A stretch of DNA of 64,000 nucleotides. Origin: Whalleya microplaca. Taxonomy: Eukaryota; Ascomycota; Sordariomycetes; Xylariales; Xylariaceae. Under the pieces are notes generated by a model. It did no database searches and was not told the origin of the DNA. It was given only the letters and a program-made list of their open reading frames with translations. The position numbers and the translations under genes were made by a program. Numbering within the stretch: position 1 is the stretch's first letter; every line of letters starts with the position of its first letter. Location of the stretch: assembly GCA_022497155.1 (NCBI GenBank), contig MU385755.1, forward strand, positions 248,001 to 312,000, given 5' to 3'. Below, piece after piece: positions 1-9,315 of this stretch.

Positions 1-355
1 CTGTACAGCGTAGAGCTTGGAGGCAGAAGAGGATTTGATGTGTTAGCTTCCATCAGTGGTCCATTGGGTGGAACCAGGCAGTAAGTATGCATGAATATGT
101 ACAGTGAATTGGAAAGTAGAGCGGTATTAAAACACACAGTAAAGCAGCAGATACAAAAACCTTCTTGCATGCACTTGATTGTGTGTCATTTTCCCTTCTA
201 CCTAGAGTGTCTCCTATCTAGCATAATCATCGCAAGGTTCGCATTGTAAGGTATCGTTCCAGACCTCCAAGTAAAATCCCCTTTCCACATATCCATTCTG
301 ATCGATCCACGTTGATGAATAAGACATGTTTGCCTGAACGATGCTTGTGTTGACC
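1..355. other. Left-edge intergenic stretch
   Basis: No gene is supported here. On the plus strand one frame is open from base 1 to a TAA at 82-84 (27 codons), which could be the last exon of a gene lying to the left, but it is too short to distinguish from chance. The rest is AT-rich and presumably 3' flank of the minus-strand secreted-protein gene that stops at 356. Confidence 0.3.
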
Positions 356-1081
356 CTAGGAGAGATAAACACCAATGCCGTAGTCCCTGTCAAGGTACCA
401 TCCTCGGAGACCCTTGGAAACTATCGACAGGCGGGAGAGTTAGCAAATGCTTCCCTGAGACATTATCAAAGAATTCATTCCTTGTCTTGGTGCTTCTAGT
501 TTTGAAGGGACTTCACAGTAAACGTAGCTGCCAGATCAGGTTGGAATAGGGAATCAAGAAATGTGGGAAACTTACTACACTCCGCCATGACAGAATCGGC
601 CATGAATTGGGCAGCAACACTGGCAGAGATTGTAGAAAGACCCCAACGCTGGGGGCACACTGACGCAGTGCAGTTGCCATTCCAGACCTCGGAGCAGCCC
701 TCGACCAGGTTCACGGTGATATCACCGCCCTTGTTCTTCAGTTGCTCGATGGCACCATTGCAGTCATCTGCGGAAGGAGCAGGACCCTAGATACGAACCC
801 AGGAGGTCAGTAAAGTATGATAGGTAGATATCTATTGTTATGAAGGAAAGAGCACTTACTTTGTCAGGGTTGGGATCGTAGCATCGATGGACGACATCGC
901 GACGCTGGAGGCCATATTCGGCGGCGGAGTCGGCAATCATGTCAGAAAGCACATCCTTTCGGATGGCCTCTGGCGACAACGTTGAGACTTGACCTGTTCC
1001 ACGCACAACAGCGGCGGCCAACACCAAACTGAAGAGGCCGATCATGATGATAGAGGACGCGACGATTTGTTTGAGTCTCAT
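356..1081 (-). CDS. Small secreted six-cysteine protein (effector-like), copy A
   Basis: Spliced model of three exons: 1081-860, 786-576 and 420-356, giving 165 aa. Both introns start GTAAGT and end in TAG. Residues 1 to about 23 (MRLKQIVASSIIMIGLFSLV...) form a signal peptide, followed by a propeptide-like stretch and a dibasic site (GLQRRDVVHRC) just before the first cysteine. The mature part carries six cysteines: HRC, DDC, EGC, GNC, SVC and AEC, around the word EVWNGNCTASVC. It has no recognisable enzyme motif. The neighbour at 2632-3161 has the same plan, so the two appear to be paralogues. Secretion, Kex2-type processing and disulfide bonding are inferences; the function is unknown. The pattern is loosely reminiscent of Ecp2/Hce2-type effectors, but I do not claim membership. 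Confidence 0.72.
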
Positions 1082-2631
1082 GGTGATGGCGTTGCTTGCG
1101 GTCAGAGTTGAGTGCTGTAGGATGAAGACAAGTGTAAGGTGTGAAGTTTTGTGAAGTTGACCCGGCCGTCAATTAATTGACGGTGTTTGCTTGAGGGTTT
1201 GGTGCCACTGTGCAAAACTACTTAGGAAGAGGATTTGTAGGTCAATGCATTAGTTCCGACGAAAAGAAAATGTTCAATAAAAACCTTAAGTTCAATGTTT
1301 GTTGCTGTCTAAGAAGTGACCAGTGTATCAGGTATCAGATGGAAGGTGCTAGGGGCAACAGTGGAAGAGAGGAAGCAACAATGGCGTTGCTTCCAATTGG
1401 TCATGTGTACAGTTTCAAATATTCACAGCAATTTCCTTCTGATAGCTTATTGGAACTTGAGAGTCACGGTACTTAGTATACTTGTTTTTGTCAAGCCAGT
1501 TTGACTGTTCACAGTAATAGAATATATCATGTCCATACTTAAGCTTCCTTGTCTAACACCCTTTGGTACATGTATTATCTTCCCATGTATTACATCACAT
1601 CTAATCACCTCCATTTGCAAGCACACGGAACCAAATCAAAGGCAAATGTAGTGCATGAGTTACACTTGGTGATGCAGCTTATTCCACATTAGATGCTAAG
1701 CACTGACTATAGAAATAGCCTCCTATATGAGCAGACTCCCTAGATGCTACTAGAGGAGCGGTGTTTTAATAAATCAAACCCTAGCTTTATAGTTAAATGT
1801 TGAAGAAAGAAAGCGAATGTGCCAAATAGCATTAGAAGGTGCTTTTACATGGAAGTTTATATAGCGACCCTAGGGAGATAAATGAGCAGTTTATCAAGGC
1901 TTTAAAAAGGGGGCACATAAAAGATACATCTAAGGAACATGTCAATGAATGAACATCGCTCTAAAACTGCCTTCCTCTAACCTCAGTAGCATAGTGTATT
2001 ATAACCACACTATTTATATACTTGCAGGGGCAGTGAGTCCTAGTATGTTATTTGTCCTTTGCTGTGACATACTTCAGGTGACTCTTAATGACATCGAACG
2101 GATTAAGTGCTAGACCTTCCAACAAAGCATAGGAAATGTAATGTAAAGGGACTATAGGGATGACCGTGGGCTTCGCTACACATAGAACAAGTGCACCAAA
2201 CCATAAAGGCTACATACTTGAGACTTAGCTAAATAAACAGACAATATATGCTAACTGACCAAGTATGTAGCTACTTTCAACGAAATAAAAACCCAGAGAT
2301 GACATAGAATATAAGGATTATCTCGCAGCAGGTATTTCAGCTCCGCTTCAACAAATACGCATGGAAAATCGCGTCTCTTGTGAAGCAATACAAAAGGTAC
2401 CTTGAAGTCTCTCGAGTTGTGTATATAAGTCTACCTGTAGAGCTCTAGATAACGAGGGGCTATATGTATTAAGGAGTTCCGGCATTCTAGTTGAAAATTA
2501 AAACCTCTGCCCAGGTTATATCTAGGGTAGGTACAATGCCATTATGGAATTATTATGGCCTAATCCTCGAAGTTCCCCTCCTATTCACTCTAGGGCAATC
2601 TAGCAATTTGTCTCTTCGACGTCTTGGTGTA
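1082..2631. other. AT-rich gene-poor spacer between the secreted paralogues
   Basis: About 1.5 kb with dense stops in all frames and many TA and TAG steps, as in repeat-induced-point-mutation-decayed DNA, although I cannot compute an index. On the minus strand one frame is open for 53 codons (2209-2051) without an ATG and ends in TAA at 2048-2050; it could be a relic of an older gene or element. No complete gene, terminal repeats or target-site duplications were found. Confidence 0.35.
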
Positions 2632-3161
2632 TCAATACACCCACAGCCTGTAGTTACCCGCAAAACTGTTGATGTTAGGATGGTCTGACATGACCCCCAT
2701 CTTACCAACACTGATGCAGCTGTCTAGAAGCGGACTGGCGATGTAAGTGGCTAGCCAGTCGGCAGTACGATTGACAGGTTTCATGACGTAGGGCTGGGCA
2801 CAGAAACGGATCTTGCAGGTGCCTTCATTCCAGACCGCGCAAACATTGGAATAGAGCGTGAAGTTCTGTTGCTGGTCGGCTTGGATCTTGCCGATGACAC
2901 TCTGACAGTCAGATACAGAGGTATTTGAGGACTGCCAGATATCAGGTCAACTTTAGGGTATGAGCGACGATGGAGTGAAAGGGTATTGCTTACACCATAG
3001 CAGGTGAATGCGTCTCGCTTGGTAAGGACAGGAGACGAGCCGGCAGATCTGGCATCTAGGAAGGTCACAGACTGGCCGACAGGCGGGTGAGGCACTGCGG
3101 CAGTAGTGATGCCCAGATAGCCGGCCAATGCCAGAACGGTGAAGGCGGCGTCGAACTGCAT
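2632..3161 (-). CDS. Small secreted six-cysteine protein (effector-like), copy B
   Basis: Two exons, 3161-2994 and 2931-2632, give 155 aa; the intron begins GTAAGC and ends CAG, in phase 0. The N-terminus (MQFDAAFTVLALAGYLGITT) is a signal peptide. A dibasic site sits right before the first cysteine (LTKRDAFTC). Six cysteines follow the same order as in copy A: FTC, SDC, NVC, GTC, RFC, DSC, with the matching core VWNEGTCKIRFC. The first intron lies at the same point, between cysteines 1 and 2. Two NxT/S sequons are visible (NTS, NFT). Copy B reads straight through where copy A has a second intron, and its tail is longer (ends NYRLWVY). Function unknown; a host- or competitor-directed secreted protein is an inference only. 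Confidence 0.74.
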
Positions 3162-6100
3162 ACTGAAGGTGGTTGGAGGGTCTCAGATCAATTTCAAATT
3201 TTGAGCGACGGGTGTCTCAGTCTTGATGGAGTTGGATGGAGAGGAGAAGCTGGAAGAGACGTACGGGAAGGAGATATAGCGTAGTATCGACGAAGTTGGA
3301 CGAAGTAGGCACGTCTTCAGACTTAGGGAGACAGTTCAGATGGCAAGAGTGCCCCTACCTTCGAAACTTCCCAGCTTGGATGTAGAACTGGCACTGGGAT
3401 TTCTGATATCTACCTACATAGGTAGACCGGGGTGTCTTTATCCTCTACCGGCTCTTGAGACCTACTTGGTTGCTTCTATATGTTAGTGGTCCTAGGTAGG
3501 CTGTTGTAGGATGGGAAAACTTCCACTGTATATGTAGTGGTTAGGCAGGTCGGAGTAAGAGACCTGATATTTTGATACTTGCTCCATCTTCATAGATCTG
3601 TTCAACAAGGTACTACTTGTACAGAGACGGATATCTGCAGTTACGCACCCGCTCCAATCCTACATGTAAGATACCGCAGCTCGTCAGTGGGCCCAAACGC
3701 GATGGTGTCCGGTTACTTTGCACTCGATTAGCGACAGTATAGAACGAAGCTATAATTCAATATTACCTACTAGCTACCGAATACTATGATCATAAAAGAA
3801 AAGCGGCGCAATATGAATAATCCTTATAGCATGACCATCGCCTTATTAGTGTGGTGATGACCTAAGTATAAAGAACCGATTAACAGCGTATCTAATAGCA
3901 AGAGATAATAGCCGAGTGGCTATCAAAGTAAAACTATCTGGTGTTCTATAGTCTTAGACTCTCAGCATCGTGTCGTTGGTATTCATCGGGGTTGGACTCC
4001 TGAAGGGTGTGCCAGACATAATGGGTTAGAGCAACAATGCGAGAGCAGTGTCTTTAACAGGTCAGGTTGAGGATATCAAACTGGGAAACATTTATACCTA
4101 AAGATGTAGCTCTTATGAGCAGGAAATTCAGGTGTATAGATATATGTATGTATATTCTTCTTTTTGCGTGTAACTTCTAGGAAATTGGACACTTATGATT
4201 AATCAGGTTCGTTGTTATTCTCTGCTCCAGTTCAAGGTTGATGATAGGCATGTTTGGAGCTCGCTGAAGAACAAAAATTAGAAGTTGTTCTTCTAGGTAC
4301 CTGGGTACATACCTCCAGTCTATGTGAGTTTTCCAAGCCACATACGCAATGCAAAAGCCTCCCTCCAGCTGCATGCCCAGGTCCAGTGTGGAGGTGTAGC
4401 CGCAGCATTGGTGCAGCCGTTTGCCGTTCAGCCATTTTATTAAAGGTGGGTTCCGATACGATACACGTAGTTACACTGGACGAGAGTAGGACCAGGAGGA
4501 CCTCTGGGTTTCGAGGTTTCGAGCTCTCAAAGGGGATGTTCAGTGGGGAAAGTCATGCTAAATTGATCAAGGCCACTAACCTAAAGCAACCTATTGATCA
4601 TCCCGTATAATGCAAAGCTGGAAAACGATGTTCATTGCCCTCCCCACATCTCATTCAGACTTTTGATTGATGATAACATTACGCAGTACAGTTGTACTAC
4701 GTCGTCAGGTAATTCAATCCTGTCAGTTGCGGACCTCGAACTCAAAAGTCAATAGTCAGTCAGTCAGTCGTATCAAATACCTATACAATAACAAACCTTC
4801 GCGTTACCGCGTACCCCTTGCGATATTGGCCTGCCATCGCATGGTTAACGTCCTGGCGTCAAGCATTCCCCTTTTCGACCCGCATCAAAATTGATCGATT
4901 TGTCCTTGGCTACTCGTGAATGCAACATGCCACGAACGCTTGCTTGTCGGGCCATGATCTGAAGCCGGGAGGCCAATTCGTCATGCGATTTGATTCGTTT
5001 CCCACGGTACCTGTAGAGAGTTCTGTAACTTATCACCCCTATCGGTATATCATGGCTGCACGGATATCTCATGTCGTTTCTTGATTCACATGTCCAAAAC
5101 AGGTTCGCCTCCCAGCTCAAGCAAACCGCACTAGGCAAGGATATAAGCTCATCAGGCTCATCTAGGTACCACTTACATATACATACATGTAGTACTATAC
5201 TTTGATTTGTACGTAGGTACATACCTAGGTAGGTAGGTGCCTAGGTAATGTCGGGTATCTGCAGCAGTGTAATCTGTAAGTAGATGCATTGCATCTATGA
5301 ATCTAAATCTGAACTCTACGCAGCACGTACACATATTTACGATGCAATCATTAAACGCCATTGGATGGCTCCTTTTTTATATTCTTTAGGTTGCGGGCTA
5401 CCTAAGGTAGGCGCATTGATGACAAGCTAAGGATATGGACATGTACGACCACCTCTCCTGTTCGTTGATCAAGTGTTCGATAATTTGTTTGTACGCAGTA
5501 TGGAAACAGCATTGAAGGTTCTACCTGTACCTCCCACCTACCTTGGGGTCAAGTGCCTTAGCTAATAACTTTGAAGGTTAGCTTCGATACAAGATAGGCT
5601 AGCTTGACGCCTCTCAACTGATGGATCGGCCTTGCAGACTTTTAAAACATGCACTAAAAGGTCCAATGTCATCTAGAATGCCAGATCGTAGGAACCTAAT
5701 TACCATCTTAGACTATCATTATCTGTACTTGCCGCTGCGCAAAGTTCATACATATTAAAGTAGATATCAGAGACACCCCACGGCTATCTACCTAACCTAG
5801 GTACTAGATTACACATACATATATAGGTACACACTCCAGTCTGTTGATAGATAGGGGGGAATACATACTTACATACAAATACACGCAGGTAGAGAGTCAG
5901 CACACCAGGAGACATGCTGTACAGTCTACTGCATACATACTCCGTCCATACATACATACCTAACATGATTGCAGAAAAGCTTGACGGAAAACTCGAATTG
6001 AATTTACTTATACCTACCTAGGTACCTATTCTTAGTTAAATTCGTGTGGAGGACGCACAGCGGGCCTTTGCGGGCTGCCATTTGGGATTTCCATTCTGAG

Positions 6101-6300
6101 TTCCGGTAGTCTGGCCAGTGCTCACCTAGCACCATGTAGCAGTTTGGTGGTGCATTGACTATATCGAGTTTAGGCGCTTTTGAAGCTATCCACTTCAAGC
6201 GCGAGCCGTTTAGCCCATCCAGCACGTCTAGCACGTTTCTCACTGGTGCCCTTTTATAAGTGGCACATACCCTTTCCGTCATGGCTGCTCTCTTTTGATT
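3162..6300. other. Gene-poor stretch rich in CCTAGGTACC words
   Basis: No gene is supported. Frames of 60-125 codons occur, but they lack codon coherence or a plausible start. The stretch contains many short palindromic or tetranucleotide words, for example around 5214-5247, 5796-5830 and 6008-6030 (TACCTACCTAGGTACCTA-type), and an AGTCAGTC run at 4753-4768. It is the shared 5' flank of the minus-strand secreted gene at 3161 and the plus-strand gene at 7214. Confidence 0.4.
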
Positions 6301-7213
6301 GATCCAAACGCCCAGCAACCCCTGTCGTCTTGGCCAATCTATGGTCCATAAACCGTCGGATATTCCCAGACCCCAGGATCATCAAAGCTTCATACATACA
6401 CACTACCTGCCAAGCCCCATGTCAACTGAGAGTCTGGACTCTTTGTTTCCTTCCATTCACCAGTCGTTCGTTCTATCGTCCAATCGCCCAATCTTCCCCC
6501 CTCCCCCCTTAGGTGTGTGTGTTTATGAGTGTGTGTATGTTCCTCGCATGCATGATAGCCATACGATTGTCATTCTTTGCTCGTCTTCTTTCCCCCGTTC
6601 TCTGATTCAACACTACATCCATACCACAAACCACATACTACACGCTACGCTACACTACAACTACATACTACCAGCACTACCTACGCGTAGCGCTCTTGAT
6701 CTTCCTTGGCTTGTCTCTCCTTACCTTCTTGCCTTGCCCTGTCCTTGACTAGGTATTGTTTGATTCACTACTGCCAGCCGCTCCCTCTTTCTGTCCAGCC
6801 TTGGTATAACTTGGTTTTGAGTCAATGCCATTGATCCCCAAAAGAAAGAGTCACTGATCGCCTACCGAAAGAACGACTTTCGTCCATTGTGACGACCACT
6901 GTGGAACAGACCACAAAGAATCTCAATTACACGTCATCTACTTGATTTCGGGGAAATCCAAGCCTGGGTGAGCGATGATTGCCCTTCCCACTCGTGTTTC
7001 ACCCTGTTGATTCTTGGGTACACTCTCTGCCGCACTTGGTTTTTTACTTACTGTGACGATCAGGACCACCATCGCCTTTAAGCTCTTTTTTAGCATCCAT
7101 CGGCTTTTTACCTGGTTGACCGACCACTCGAAACGACGACGATATATCTTAATTCACCCCGATTCAACTCTTCTTAGCAATCCCTACCTCTCTCCTCCGG
7201 CATCTTAAACAAA
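6301..7213 (+). promoter_or_regulatory. Probable promoter and long pyrimidine-rich leader of the 7214 gene
   Basis: From about 6390 to 7210 the plus strand is strongly C/T-rich (runs such as TTCCCCCCTCCCCCC near 6494), typical of promoter and 5' leader DNA of filamentous fungi. Several ATGs with short frames precede the main start at 7214, one of them 64 codons long (7014-7208) and ending just upstream of it. Where transcription begins cannot be seen from sequence alone, so the uORFs are only candidates. Confidence 0.35.
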
Positions 7214-7684
7214 ATGGCCTCGACTACAACTGACGAGAAGGCTTTGAAATCCGGCCTGTTAACCATATCCACTCAACAAGTCCCCCCGGCATCTGAGACG
7301 AGTTCTCGCGCGAGCATGGATCCTCCCCGAAATTCGAGTTTATCGACGCCATGTTCTACTCATGCCCCCAATGGCTTCGACACTGACGTCGAGGCCATGA
7401 TGCCGGTAAAGTCTTCCGAGAGATTGAACAAGACAGCAACCCCCTGTGGAAACCGGACAGAGCCCGATTGCCCTGTCTGGCCGGGGCGAGATCACTGGAA
7501 GCAGAAGGCACGGGCGGCTAAAATCAACAACCGGTCTTGCCAGTGCATGGCTCGTCTCAGCAAGCGGAACAGGATCATTATCAAAATCCTGATCGCTTTT
7601 CTAATCGTTGGTATCGCTGTTGGTGTTGGTCTCGGTGTCAGCAAGTCACTTGGAACGGGTATCTGGCACCCCAAGGATAACTGA
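7214..7684 (+). CDS. Small single-pass (tail-anchor-like) membrane protein
   Basis: Single exon, 156 aa, start ATG in the context AACAAAATGGCC. Residues 1-110 are polar, Ser/Thr/Pro-rich and lack a signal peptide. Residues about 110-120 are basic with a Cys pair (SCQCMARLSKRNR), followed by one hydrophobic helix at about 121-142 with a glycine zipper (VGIAVGVGLGV) and a short luminal tail (SKSLGTGIWHPKDN). This is the layout of a C-terminally anchored protein, with possible palmitoylation of the juxtamembrane cysteines (inference). Short fungal proteins with a basic-then-Gly-rich C-terminal helix of this kind are common in ascomycetes, but I know no assigned function. The long pyrimidine-rich leader upstream supports a real transcript. 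Confidence 0.78.
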   Translation: MASTTTDEKALKSGLLTISTQQVPPASETSSRASMDPPRNSSLSTPCSTHAPNGFDTDVEAMMPVKSSERLNKTATPCGNRTEPDCPVWPGRDHWKQKARAAKINNRSCQCMARLSKRNRIIIKILIAFLIVGIAVGVGLGVSKSLGTGIWHPKDN

Positions 7685-8763
7685 GCGACGAGCGGTATTA
7701 GGTTTAAGAGCTATATGTTCTTGGGCGTGCATCCCGAGTCACAACAAGCCCTACTAAGAACGTAGGTACCTACTGTCAGAATAGGAGCAGCCCTGGTATT
7801 CGAGGAGATGGTAAAGTTCTCCCGACACCCCATATCTGGGCCAGAACATCATAAACCTCGGAGGCTACTCAGTTTCCGAACGGTCGACCACGACCTGACT
7901 TCGATTGTTTATACTGCTGTTCAAAATATGCATCGATACCCATTTGGACTTCGATTCATGTATATATTCGCCTTTCACGACCCAATTCGAAGGGGAAACG
8001 GGACCTTGATAGACGGAAAAAAACACGGACGGCGTTAGGAGTACGACATTGAAATGAGTTTTGCAAAGGGGGCTTAGCATATCAACAAGATGATTCTTGT
8101 AAAGCCACCATCGGACATCGAGAGCATAATGCTTCTGGCTGAGTCAGCAAGTCAGGTTTACTTGTTGGTTCAAACGCTCTGCGATGCACTATAGACAGAC
8201 AGAATCAACACGAACAACGGCTCCCAAGAGTCGACGTTGCGCCATTGGTTTTTGAAAATGTTCTACGTGTAGGCATGGACTTCCGATTTTCTTTTCGCAG
8301 AGTGAACTAGATATTAACATTGGCTAGGCCACTATCTAAGTGCTAAAACACCAGCTTCAGTCTACATCCTTCTGAGTTTTAATGCATTGAGATGATGATG
8401 ACGACCACTACCGGCCCGGCTCAAGTATGTATTGACTTTCGTTAGCCTAGCAAGGGACCAATGATAATTCTGACTTTGATTCGATGAGACTGTTGTAGCA
8501 AACCTCAGATCCGGTTCTAATGCATGTAACCTTCAAAAGCGTTGAGCTCGGATTTACTCTTAGCCCGAGTATCTAAAATATGCACATTGAAATCTGCAAC
8601 CGCAACGGATGCAGAGAATGAACCCCTACTGTCCTGCGTAGGGAATTAAAAGTTAGCATATGTGCATGCCTACATTCACCGCAGGCTTCGAAAGCATGAC
8701 CGTAGGGCTCTTCGCAGGGCGGAATGTTCTTCATTTGTCAATTATATACCGGTCGACTTAACT
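7685..8763. other. Convergent intergenic stretch
   Basis: This is the 3' flank shared by the plus-strand gene ending at 7684 and the minus-strand gene ending at 8764. The frames seen (up to 83 codons) look random. No repeat or RNA gene was recognised. Confidence 0.4.
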
Positions 8764-9315
8764 TTAGAACGCAACTTCATGTAAGTCTCGCGGATACCTG
8801 CTATTGGATCTGGATGGATCGGCACCTGCATGCGCCCCATACCCCTGGGCGTACGGTCCCGACTGCTGGGCCACGCTCACCAAGGGTCTCCCACCGTTGC
8901 CGTAGCCCGGCGGCACGGCATCTGACGCAGACCCCGGTATGGGATGGTTCCGCAGCCCCCCTGCTGACAGCGTGACACGGCTCGACTCGCCGGCCTTACC
9001 AGCCGCGGCGGCGGCATAATTGGGCGTCATGGAGTTCATATGGGACGGGGGCCCTGCCGGGGGCCTTCGCGGGTTCTCTGAGGCGGCGACGGCATCGGGA
9101 ATCCAGGTGCGTCGGCGGTCGTGGGCTTCTTGCATCTGCATCGCCATCTCGGCATCTGCCGCCCGCCTGGCCCGCCTATCCCGCCATGTCGAGTACAGCG
9201 CCACGATCACGAAGACCACGGGTATGAGAAAAACCAAGATGTAGGCTGGCGTCCAGTCGCTGTCGTCGTGGTGCTCGAGGGCTTTTCTTCCAGCCTCCGG
9301 TATTGTTACTGCCAT
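8764..9315 (-). CDS. Single-pass membrane protein with Gly/Pro/Ala-rich cytosolic tail
   Basis: 183 aa from the first ATG at 9315 (MAVTIPEAGRK...); the frame stays open 21 codons further upstream but without an ATG. A short N-terminus is followed by one hydrophobic helix at about residues 24-42 (YILVFLIPVVFVIVALYS), then a strongly basic stop-transfer stretch (TWRDRRARRAADAE). A low-complexity tail of about 130 residues, rich in Gly, Ala, Pro and Ser, ends in RYPRDLHEVAF. There is no signal peptide, so a type I-like insertion with the tail in the cytosol is inferred. No family is recognised. The CDS is GC-rich against its AT-rich flanks, which supports a real gene. Confidence 0.62.
   Translation of the reverse strand: MAVTIPEAGRKALEHHDDSDWTPAYILVFLIPVVFVIVALYSTWRDRRARRAADAEMAMQMQEAHDRRRTWIPDAVAASENPRRPPAGPPSHMNSMTPNYAAAAAGKAGESSRVTLSAGGLRNHPIPGSASDAVPPGYGNGGRPLVSVAQQSGPYAQGYGAHAGADPSRSNSRYPRDLHEVAF

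Noticed and set aside
4254..4610. 118-codon plus-strand frame
   Set aside because: It begins at TTG rather than ATG, has no domain or signal, and lies in an AT-rich, repeat-word-rich stretch.
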